Assembly (NCBI GenBank): GCA_017626325.1
Contig: JAGAIZ010000088.1
Location: forward strand, 1-43,214
DNA: 43,214 nt
Direction: 5' to 3'
Source of the DNA: Lachnospiraceae bacterium
Lineage (GTDB): Bacteria; Bacillota; Clostridia; Lachnospirales; Lachnospiraceae
Shown here: one piece after another, positions 18,838 to 25,113 of the stretch
Numbering within the stretch: position 1 is the first letter of the stretch
How the letters are laid out: every line of letters starts with the position of its first letter
Notes under the pieces: model-generated
The model's input: the letters and a program-made list of their open reading frames with translations, nothing else
Databases searched by the model: none
What the model was told of the DNA's origin: nothing
Program-made: the position numbers and the translations under genes

Positions 18838-19020
18838 CCGGGACTTTTTTGCAATTTGCTTCCGCGCCAGCGCGGCGCATGCCTCCGGTCTTCTGACTCT
18901 CGGCCTTCACATAAGCAGATTCGAAATGCTCCGCATTTCTCATTCGCGTTGCTCGTCATAAGCCCGGCTATGCATTCTTCCGCGCCAGCGCGGCGCATGC
19001 ATAGCCAGCCTTCTGACTCT
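18838..19020 (-). repeat. repeat element inside the aspS leader
   Basis: A 24-bp GC-rich sequence containing CGCGCCAGCGCGGCGC (self-complementary GCGCC/GGCGC) occurs at 18859-18882 and again at 18977-19000, 118 bp apart. Each copy is followed by CTTCTGACTCT (18890-18900, 19010-19020). On the minus strand the unit can be read as a peptide with SNANEKCGAFRICLCEGRE, a phrase I recall in many short hypothetical proteins of Lachnospiraceae, which suggests a dispersed repeat rather than a gene. It lies in transcribed leader between the T-box terminator and aspS. An inverted copy of the terminator arm (CCGGGACTTTTTTGC, 18838-18852) closes the far end. Confidence 0.65.
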
Positions 19021-19032
19021 GCTTATGCGCGC

Positions 19033-19068
19033 AAAAAGTCCCGGAATACATTAATTGTATTCCGGGAC
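19033..19068 (-). terminator. T-box terminator
   Basis: A perfect 13-bp stem (GTCCCGGAATACA 19038-19050, TGTATTCCGGGAC 19056-19068) has a 5-nt loop and a U-run from 19033-19037. This is the conditional terminator of the aspS leader. Confidence 0.9.
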
Positions 19069-19377
19069 GGATAATCTTTATATCCGCGGTACCACCCGCA
19101 TTGACAAGCCGCCATCTCCATCAAGATGTTTGATCGCCCTGCCCACTCTGACACTTAACGCGTGCGACGTATTACCCTAACATCTGTCGTCCGGATATGC
19201 TGCCGCTTCTCGTATATGACAGGCTGCATACTCTCTTGCTTCTCTGTCATGACAAATGGTTCAGATAATCTGCTCCGGAGTGTTCCCGTTCCTTACTTCC
19301 CACAAACAACGCTCTCAGTCGGTGACGTCGTATTCCTGTCGCTTTCCGTAAAGTGAGTCTCCTTCATTGCATTTATA
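19033..19377 (-). promoter_or_regulatory. T-box riboswitch, aspS leader
   Basis: A tRNA-sensing leader of about 345 nt ahead of aspS. The decisive part is the T-box sequence, TGCGGGTGGTACCGCGG on the minus strand (19084-19100), which base-pairs with uncharged tRNA 3' ends. It is followed by a strong intrinsic terminator (19033-19068). Upstream sequence is stem-loop rich, as expected for stems I-III. Because it precedes aspS, the specifier should be an Asp codon (GAC/GAU); several GAC triplets occur but I could not assign the specifier loop by eye. Uncharged tRNA-Asp would stabilise the antiterminator and raise aspS, and probably gatCAB. Confidence 0.93.
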
Positions 19378-19383
19378 TATTAT

Positions 19384-19412
19384 TGTATACCACAATACAA
19401 AGAAAAATGCAA
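19384..19412 (-). promoter_or_regulatory. aspS promoter
   Basis: Minus-strand TTGCAT (19407-19412), 17-nt spacer, TATACA (19384-19389). The predicted start near 19377 gives exactly the length needed for the T-box leader. Confidence 0.65.
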
Positions 19413-19456
19413 CTGCTAATTTTTTTATTTCGTCCATATTAACTTTTCACTGATCA

Positions 19457-19816
19457 CTATTTAGACACGCCGATATACTGTGCGTCGCCGAATCCCAGAA
19501 TAGGCAGGAAAATAAACGGCAGGAAAATCAGGCCTACCGCAAAGGCCGTGCTCTGGTTGAACGCCTTCGCCAGCTTCACATACATGATAATCTGTATGAT
19601 AAAGTTCACACAGGGAACGAGACACAGCAGGAATAACCAGCCGTTGCCGAAAGACATCTCAAACAGGCAATAGCTGTTGTAGAAGGGAATGATTGCTCCC
19701 CAGCCCGGCTTGCCCGCTTTCACAAAAATCTTCCACAGAGCCACCAGCATCAGAATACCGATTGCCAGCACCACGATAGAATAAACTCCGGAAAATACCG
19801 CTAATGATTCATCCAT
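19457..19816 (-). CDS. DUF5684 membrane protein
   Basis: The 119-aa protein has about three to four membrane helices (residues 8-30, 55-75, 92-112). It carries the family pattern LWKIFVKAGKPGWGAIIPFYNSYCLFEMSF, in which KAGxPGWxxxIPxYN is diagnostic of DUF5684, and the later MYVKLAKAFNQS. Function unknown; related proteins are sometimes N-terminal to signal peptidases, not here. Start ATG at 19816 has GGAGGAGA. It lies 34 bp after dapL, so it is the last gene of the dapF-dapL unit. Confidence 0.85.
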   Translation of the reverse strand: MDESLAVFSGVYSIVVLAIGILMLVALWKIFVKAGKPGWGAIIPFYNSYCLFEMSFGNGWLFLLCLVPCVNFIIQIIMYVKLAKAFNQSTAFAVGLIFLPFIFLPILGFGDAQYIGVSK

Positions 19817-19850
19817 TTCTTTCTCCTCCTCTCACCTCAAGAAAATGTAT

Positions 19851-21065
19851 TTACAGATGCTTGATCCTGTCTACCGCCTCTACCGTATTCTCATAGGAGC
19901 CGAAGGCTGTCAGACGGAAATAGGTCTCGCCGCTTGGTCCGAAGCCGGAACCCGGCGTACCGACTACGTTGGCATTCTCCAATAAATAATCAAAGAACTC
20001 CCAGCTTGTCATGTTATCGGGCGCTTTCAGCCAGATATAAGGAGCGTTCACACCGCCGGATACCGTAAAACCGGCAGATTTTAAGCCGTTCAGAATGTAA
20101 GCCGCGTTTTTCATATAATAAGCAACAAGCTCTTTCGTCTCCTTCTTGCCTGCCTCGCTGTAAACTGCCTCGCCCGCTCTCTGGATAATATAAGGCGCGC
20201 CGTTATACTTGGTGCCATGACGTCTTGCCCAGAGGCTGTGCAGCGACACATCGCCCACCTTCAATTCCTTGGGAATCACGGTGAAGCCCAGCCGCACCCC
20301 GGTAAAGCCCGCATTCTTGGAGAAGGAACGAAGCTCGATAGCACAGGTTGTCGCGCCCTCGCACTCATAAATCGTATGGGGCACATCCTCCTCAGAAATA
20401 TAAGCTTCATAAGCCGCATCATAGATAATTACAGAACCGTTCTTATTGGCATAATCCACCCATTCCTGTAACTGCCCTTTCGTAATCGTAGAACCGGTGG
20501 GATTATTGGGGAAGCACAGATAGATCAAATCCGGCACTTCCTCAGGAAGTTCAGGCGCAAAATTATTGTCCGCAGTACAGGGCATATAGATAACGTCGCT
20601 CCAGTTGCCTGTGGACGCGTCATAAGTGCCGGTCCTGCCCGCCATAACATTCGTGTCAACATATACCGGGTAAACCGGATCACATACCGCAATCTTATTA
20701 TCCAGTGCGAAAATCTCCTGAATATTGCCCGAATCACATTTCGCCCCGTCAGATACGAATATCTCGTCCGCCTCAATCCGGCAGCCTCTTGCCTTGTAAT
20801 CGTTCTCAGCGATGGCATTTCTCAGGAATTCATAGCCCAGATCCGGCGCATATCCACGGAAGGTCCTTGCGTCCGCCATCTCGTCCACCGCGCCGTGCAG
20901 CGCACTGATTACCGCCGGGGATAGTGGCTGCGTCACGTCGCCGATACCCAGTCTGATAATCTTCTTATCCGGATGCTCCGCCGCATAGGCATTTACCTTC
21001 TTTGCAATCGTAGAAAAGAGATAGCTTCCGGGTAATTTCAAATAATTGTCGTTTACTTTAACCAT
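19851..21065 (-). CDS. dapL: LL-diaminopimelate aminotransferase
   Basis: DapL makes LL-diaminopimelate directly from tetrahydrodipicolinate and glutamate, bypassing the succinyl/acetyl steps of lysine and peptidoglycan synthesis. The 404-aa fold-type I PLP enzyme opens with VNDNYLKLPGSYLFSTIAKKV and has IRLGIGDVTQPL and FVSDGAKCDSGNIQ. The Asn of PNNPTG and the PLP Lys in RSFSKNAGFTGVRLG (about residue 270) are present, and the C-terminal TPGSGFG motif is intact. It is 100 bp after dapF, its product's epimerase, so substrate channels through the same operon. Start ATG at 21065 with GAGGA. Confidence 0.97.
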   Translation of the reverse strand: MVKVNDNYLKLPGSYLFSTIAKKVNAYAAEHPDKKIIRLGIGDVTQPLSPAVISALHGAVDEMADARTFRGYAPDLGYEFLRNAIAENDYKARGCRIEADEIFVSDGAKCDSGNIQEIFALDNKIAVCDPVYPVYVDTNVMAGRTGTYDASTGNWSDVIYMPCTADNNFAPELPEEVPDLIYLCFPNNPTGSTITKGQLQEWVDYANKNGSVIIYDAAYEAYISEEDVPHTIYECEGATTCAIELRSFSKNAGFTGVRLGFTVIPKELKVGDVSLHSLWARRHGTKYNGAPYIIQRAGEAVYSEAGKKETKELVAYYMKNAAYILNGLKSAGFTVSGGVNAPYIWLKAPDNMTSWEFFDYLLENANVVGTPGSGFGPSGETYFRLTAFGSYENTVEAVDRIKHL

Positions 21066-21165
21066 TTCGTCCTCATTTCCGCGTGCTTCTCCTGCCGCTT
21101 ATCTTATTTTCTCATGCCGACAGCGTCTGCCGCCCCGGCATGAATTTCCGTTAGCCTGCGGCCGC

Positions 21166-22008
21166 TTAAGATATCTCACCCTCGAAGACCGTAGAAGCAG
21201 GTCCGGTCATATAAACCAGGTTGGCTTCCCTGTCCCAGGTAATCTCAAGCTCGCCACCTAATAGTTTAACAGTAACCGTGTCATCCGTCAAACCATTTAA
21301 GATACAGGAAACCACTGTGGCGCAGCAGCCGGTACCGCAGGCAAGCGTCTCTCCCGTGCCCCGCTCCCAGACACGCATCTGTACGGTTTGTCTGTCCAGC
21401 ACTTTGACAAATTCCGTATTCGTCCGTTTAGGGAAGCGCTCATGATTTTCAAAAAACGGTCCAATTTTCTCAATATCCAAATCCATGACGTCTTCCACGA
21501 AGACAACCGCGTGTGGATTTCCCATTGACACACATGTCATTTTATATTCCATGCCCTGTACGGCAATCGGCTCGTCAACGATCCTTTCCATGCCGTCCCC
21601 GGCAATCACCGGGATCTTCTCCGGCCGAAGCTCCGGCGCTCCCATATTGACACGCACCGTTTCCACCCGATTATCCTTCAGAAAAAGATGCAGATATTTT
21701 ATCTTTCCACAGCTTATGACGCTTATGTCAGTTTTATCCGTCAACCCTTTATCGTAGACAAACTTCGCCACACACCGGATACCGTTGCCGCACATTTCCG
21801 CCCGGCTTCCGTCCGCGTTATACATCTCCATCTCAAAGTCAGCTTCCGCAGACGGGTTGATGAAAATCACGCCGTCCCCTCCGATACCGAAATGTCTGTC
21901 GCTCATCCGGCGCACAAAATCAGGCTTTTCCTCCTGCGATATTTTCTCTGCTGCCCCGTCGATATAAATATAATCGTTGCCGCAGCCATGCATTTTCGTA
22001 AACTTCAT
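21166..22008 (-). CDS. dapF: diaminopimelate epimerase
   Basis: DapF converts LL- to meso-diaminopimelate, the lysine precursor and peptidoglycan cross-linker. The 280-aa product is complete, with MKFTKMHGCGNDYIYID at the start. The two catalytic cysteines sit in AEMCGNGIRCVAKF (about residue 77) and ACGTGCCA (about 217). Also visible are SMGNPHAVVF and the RVWERGTGETLACGTG stretch. The start at 22008 follows AAAGGGG; an ATG at 22029 lacks family similarity. First gene of dapF-dapL-DUF5684. Confidence 0.97.
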   Translation of the reverse strand: MKFTKMHGCGNDYIYIDGAAEKISQEEKPDFVRRMSDRHFGIGGDGVIFINPSAEADFEMEMYNADGSRAEMCGNGIRCVAKFVYDKGLTDKTDISVISCGKIKYLHLFLKDNRVETVRVNMGAPELRPEKIPVIAGDGMERIVDEPIAVQGMEYKMTCVSMGNPHAVVFVEDVMDLDIEKIGPFFENHERFPKRTNTEFVKVLDRQTVQMRVWERGTGETLACGTGCCATVVSCILNGLTDDTVTVKLLGGELEITWDREANLVYMTGPASTVFEGEIS

Positions 22009-22116
22009 GTCTAACCCCTTTCTTTTCATCTGCCAACATTCTTAGCGACGCATCCGATGCACTGTGGTTACTTTCTATCACTATATCCAATAGTTTATCA
22101 TCTTTTTATAACAAAT

Positions 22117-22157
22117 AAAGCACATTTATTGCATAAAATTATGCAAAATGTGCTTTT
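22117..22157 (-). terminator. terminator after the ANTAR gene
   Basis: Nested stem AAAGCACATTT...TTGCAT / ATGCAAAATGTGCTTT with a 2-nt bulge (left arm 22117-22133, right arm 22141-22156). The plus strand ends TTTT and the minus strand continues CUUUAUUUG, so it may act for either direction. It separates glnA-ANTAR from dapF. Confidence 0.6.
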
Positions 22158-22231
22158 GCCGAATTTTTGCTTCCTGGCTGACATGCATATACTGCACGAA
22201 ACGACCTTCTCCGTCAAATATGTCCGCTCCG

Positions 22232-22780
22232 TCAGGTATGCATCATCGCCAGAACCATCTGCGCCGTCTCCACCATATTGGTGCTGCTGTCCATGCTGCA
22301 CTTCTGGATATAGCGATAGGCTTCCTCCTCCGTCATGTTGTTGCGGTTCATGAGAAGCTCCTTGGCTTCCTTGATGAGCGCGGCCTCCTGTGCGCTCCGC
22401 GTCTTAGGCGCCTGCTTCGCCTTCCTGCGGCGGCGCAGAATCGCCTGGCTCATCATATCTACCGTATTGATCAGATCATGAACCTTAAGCGGCATGGAAA
22501 GACAGATGATATCATTGCCCATGCAGTCATTCATCATACTCTGGGAAACCATCAGCAGCATATCGAAGCCCTTCGGAAGACAGTCGTTCAATTCCCTGTA
22601 AATCATGTCCGTCATCTTATAACCGCATACGATAATACCGTCGTTCAAATCATCCAACTGGCTGAGTGTCTGTGCGCCGGTAGTACAGACTGCCGTTACC
22701 TGAAAGCCGTTTTTCACCAGAAGCCCTCTGACGCCCTTGGCGTCCTCCAGCTTCGGCAATGCCACAATAATAGGAATCAC
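22232..22780 (-). CDS. ANTAR-domain RNA-binding antiterminator
   Basis: The 182-aa protein has an N-terminal receiver-like region (about 1-115: IPIIVALPKLEDAKGVRGLL, GFQVTAVCTTG). It lacks the usual phosphoacceptor Asp surroundings, so it may be a pseudo-receiver. The C-terminal ANTAR domain (about 125-180) shows AALIKEAKELLMNRNNMTEEEAYRYIQK and a final helix TAQMVLAMM. ANTAR proteins bind pairs of hexaloop hairpins and prevent intrinsic termination. It lies 112 bp after glnA in the same direction. The glnA leader carries a terminator, so glnA is its probable target. Receiver input signal unknown. Confidence 0.9.
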   Translation of the reverse strand: MIPIIVALPKLEDAKGVRGLLVKNGFQVTAVCTTGAQTLSQLDDLNDGIIVCGYKMTDMIYRELNDCLPKGFDMLLMVSQSMMNDCMGNDIICLSMPLKVHDLINTVDMMSQAILRRRRKAKQAPKTRSAQEAALIKEAKELLMNRNNMTEEEAYRYIQKCSMDSSTNMVETAQMVLAMMHT

Positions 22781-22892
22781 ACGCTCACCTCCCTCCGCGT
22801 CCGAAACTTCTCATGCCTGTCAGGAAAGCCGCCGCAGCCAATCACCGCGCCCCGCTGCGCCCGCGGATGCCCTCCCGCATAACCAACATCGT

Positions 22893-24227
22893 TTAAAAGG
22901 TATTCAGATACTCGTTGACCTCCCAGTCCGTTACCTGGGAACGATAGCGGTACCACTCTTCTTTCTTCGCCTCGATATATTTATTATATGTGTGCTCTCC
23001 CAAAACATCCTTGATAAACGGATCCGCTTCCATATGATAGATCGCCTCGATCAGCGTACCGGGGATTTCCTCGATCCCCTGGGCCTTCTTCTCCTCCTCG
23101 CTCATCTGGAAAATATTGCAGTCCACGCTGTGGGGCGGCGTAATCTGATTGATGATGCCGTCCAGGCCCGCACGCAGGCAGACCGCCAGCGCCAGATACG
23201 GGTTCGCCGACGGGTCGGGACATCTGAGCTCGATTCGGGTTCCCTCTCCCCTGGACGCGGGGATTCGTATCAGCGGGCTTCTGTTGGTAGCGCTCCATGC
23301 GATATAAACCGGCGCTTCATATCCCGGCACAAGCCGCTTATAGGAATTGACAAGAGGATTCGTAATCGCCGTCATGCCCTGCATATGCTTCATGATACCG
23401 CCGATGAAATAATAGGCCTCCTTGCTTAAGCCCAGGCGGTCTCCCTGGTCTGCGAAGATATTCCTGCCGTCCTTGGACAGAGACATGTTAATATGCATAC
23501 CGGAGCCGTTCACGCCGTACTTCGGCTTAGGCATAAACGTGGCATGCAGTCCGTGCCGTCTCGCAATGGTCTTCACCGCCAGCTTAAAGGTCATGATATT
23601 GTCCGCCGTGGCAAGCGCCTCGTCATAGCGGAAATCGATTTCATGCTGCGCCGGCGCCACCTCATGATGGGATGCCTCGATGATAAATCCCATCTCCTCC
23701 AGGGTCAGCACCATATCGCGCCGCGCATTCTCCCCGAAATCCATCGGTCCCATATCGAAGTAGCTTGCCTTTTCATGGGTAATCGTCGTGGGCATCGCAT
23801 TTTCATCCGTATTAAAAAGGAAAAACTCGCATTCCGGCCCCACCTCGAAGGTATAGCCCAGGTCTGCCGCCGCCTGAATCGCCTGTTTCAGAATATAACG
23901 GGGATCGCCCTCGAAAGGCTGCCCGCCCGGACGGTGCACGTCGCAAATCAGTCTGGCCACCTTGCCCTGCTGGGGTCTCCACGGGAAAATCTCCAGCGTG
24001 CTGAAATCGGGATACAAATACATATCCGATTCCTCGATTCTGGCAAATCCCTCTATGGAAGAGCCGTCAAACATACACTCATTATCCAATGCCTTCTCCA
24101 ATTGACTGGCCGTAATCGCCACATTTTTCAGATTGCCGAAGATATCGGTAAACTGCAGACGGATAAATTCCACGTCTTCGTCCGCCACCAGATTAATGAT
24201 ATCTTCTTTGGTATAATTCTTTCTCAT
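22893..24227 (-). CDS. glnA: glutamine synthetase type I
   Basis: This enzyme makes glutamine from glutamate, ammonia and ATP. The 444-aa product has the length of the Gram-positive GSI-alpha form. Motifs include [18 protein letters not shown] (about 53-70), [10 protein letters not shown], the substrate-binding NGSGMHIN (about 245), [25 protein letters not shown] and the metal site [20 protein letters not shown]-beta adenylylation insertion is absent, so control is by feedback and transcription, not AMP-tagging. ATG at 24227 follows GGAAGG. Leader has promoter and terminator; an ANTAR regulator follows. Confidence 0.97.
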   Translation of the reverse strand: MRKNYTKEDIINLVADEDVEFIRLQFTDIFGNLKNVAITASQLEKALDNECMFDGSSIEGFARIEESDMYLYPDFSTLEIFPWRPQQGKVARLICDVHRPGGQPFEGDPRYILKQAIQAAADLGYTFEVGPECEFFLFNTDENAMPTTITHEKASYFDMGPMDFGENARRDMVLTLEEMGFIIEASHHEVAPAQHEIDFRYDEALATADNIMTFKLAVKTIARRHGLHATFMPKPKYGVNGSGMHINMSLSKDGRNIFADQGDRLGLSKEAYYFIGGIMKHMQGMTAITNPLVNSYKRLVPGYEAPVYIAWSATNRSPLIRIPASRGEGTRIELRCPDPSANPYLALAVCLRAGLDGIINQITPPHSVDCNIFQMSEEEKKAQGIEEIPGTLIEAIYHMEADPFIKDVLGEHTYNKYIEAKKEEWYRYRSQVTDWEVNEYLNTF

Positions 24228-24360
24228 AACCTACCTTCCTTTCCGCTTATGCTTTCTATCTATCTTACTTTCCATAACCCTATTGCTTCCTGTCATCGCG
24301 CCGCCATAAAGCGCGAACGAATTCCGGTATCAACCGCGATAAAAATATGACACGAACGTC

Positions 24361-24398
24361 AAAAAGGCATTCTTACCCCTCTAAATAAGAACGCCTTT
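24361..24398 (-). terminator. attenuator in the glnA leader
   Basis: The hairpin AAAGGC-G-TTCTTA (minus strand) / TAAGAA-U-GCCUUU is fully paired in RNA with one G-U, and the U-run comes from 24361-24365. It starts about 4 nt after the predicted glnA transcript start and lies 134 bp before glnA. Upstream only a divergent plus-strand gene exists, so the terminator can act only on glnA's own transcript. The apical part can close on a six-base loop (UAGAGG), the loop size ANTAR proteins bind, although its A and G do not fall exactly on the expected positions. Confidence 0.75.
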
Positions 24399-24408
24399 GT
24401 CCTGTAAC

Positions 24409-24438
24409 AGAATAACACTCCGCTTATTCGTTTGTCAA
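24409..24438 (-). promoter_or_regulatory. glnA promoter
   Basis: Minus-strand TTGACA (24433-24438), 18-nt spacer, TATTCT (24409-24414). Predicted start about 24402, directly before the attenuator. Confidence 0.65.
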
Positions 24439-24442
24439 TTCC

Positions 24443-24487
24443 CAATCAGAATTTCAAAAAACAACCTGCACAATCAGAATTTCAAAA
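24443..24487. repeat. two 17-bp direct repeats upstream of the glnA promoter
   Basis: CAATCAGAATTTCAAAA occurs perfectly at 24443-24459 and 24471-24487, 28 bp apart. The nearer copy ends 5 bp from the glnA -35 box. This arrangement resembles a tandem regulator-binding site between two divergent genes. No binder is identified. Confidence 0.7.
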
Positions 24488-24555
24488 GAGCAATCATTCA
24501 TATTCTTCTGTTCCATAACATAAACTGTTAAAAAGATTTTCTATGGGGATATTGT

Positions 24556-25035
24556 ATGAGTTCCAAAACCAAAATTGTCGTGCTTCATGTAAAAGAGTTA
24601 ATATATACCGGCATCTTTGCTGCGCTCGGTATCCTTTTCATCATCCTGCTTATTATCATGTTCCTGCCCAAAGAGGAGAAGAAAGCGACGATGTCCACCA
24701 TGACGCAGACTACCGAAAACACCTATGTGCCAGGCGTCTACACCACTTCCCTGATTCTGAACGACAACGTAGTGGAAATTGAAGTGACCGTGGATGAGAA
24801 AAATATCAATTCCATCCGTCTCGTCAATCTGGATGAAGCCGTGACGACAATGTATCCTCTCATCCAGCCGTCCTTTGAGGATCTCGCCGATCAGATCATC
24901 AAGAATCAGAGTCTGGAAGGAATTACATACGCGGACGAGAGCAAGTATACCTCTATGATCCTCCTGGACGCTATCACCTCTTCCCTGAACAAGGCGCTGG
25001 AGAATGTAGGGGATGAGGAAAATGACACAAACTGA
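24556..25035 (+). CDS. membrane-anchored FMN-binding-domain-like protein
   Basis: The 159-aa protein has a cytoplasmic start, one membrane helix (about 17-37, ALGILFIILLIIMFL) and an outside domain. The domain reads YVPGVYTTSLILNDNVVEIEVTVDEKNINSIRLVN, then a helix ending LADQIIKNQSLEGI and a C-terminal helix TSMILLDAITSSLNKAL. This follows the order of FMN_bind domains (GxY, beta strands, GATxTS, helix), but at the flavinylation motif the sequence is YADESKYTS, so covalent FMN is unlikely. Start ATG at 24556 behind GGGGATA; divergent from glnA. Confidence 0.7.
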   Translation: MSSKTKIVVLHVKELIYTGIFAALGILFIILLIIMFLPKEEKKATMSTMTQTTENTYVPGVYTTSLILNDNVVEIEVTVDEKNINSIRLVNLDEAVTTMYPLIQPSFEDLADQIIKNQSLEGITYADESKYTSMILLDAITSSLNKALENVGDEENDTN

Positions 25036-25046
25036 TGCCTGAGAGT

Positions 25047-25083
25047 AAAACAGCGGGACACGGCAGGTGATACCCGCTGCTTT
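25047..25083. terminator. terminator between convergent genes
   Basis: The stem CAGCGGG (25051-25057) / CCCGCTG (25073-25079) has AAAA before it and CTTT after it. It lies between the FMN-binding-like gene and the nadE stop, serving both; the minus-strand UUUUA is the better tail. Confidence 0.65.
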
Positions 25084-25113
25084 CACATGCAATTCTCTCT
25101 GTATCTGATCTCC

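Noticed and set aside
18812-18943. 44-residue N-terminal extension of aspartyl-tRNA synthetase
   Set aside because: It runs through the repeat element and lacks a ribosome site; AAGGAGA precedes the ATG at 18811, where homologues begin.
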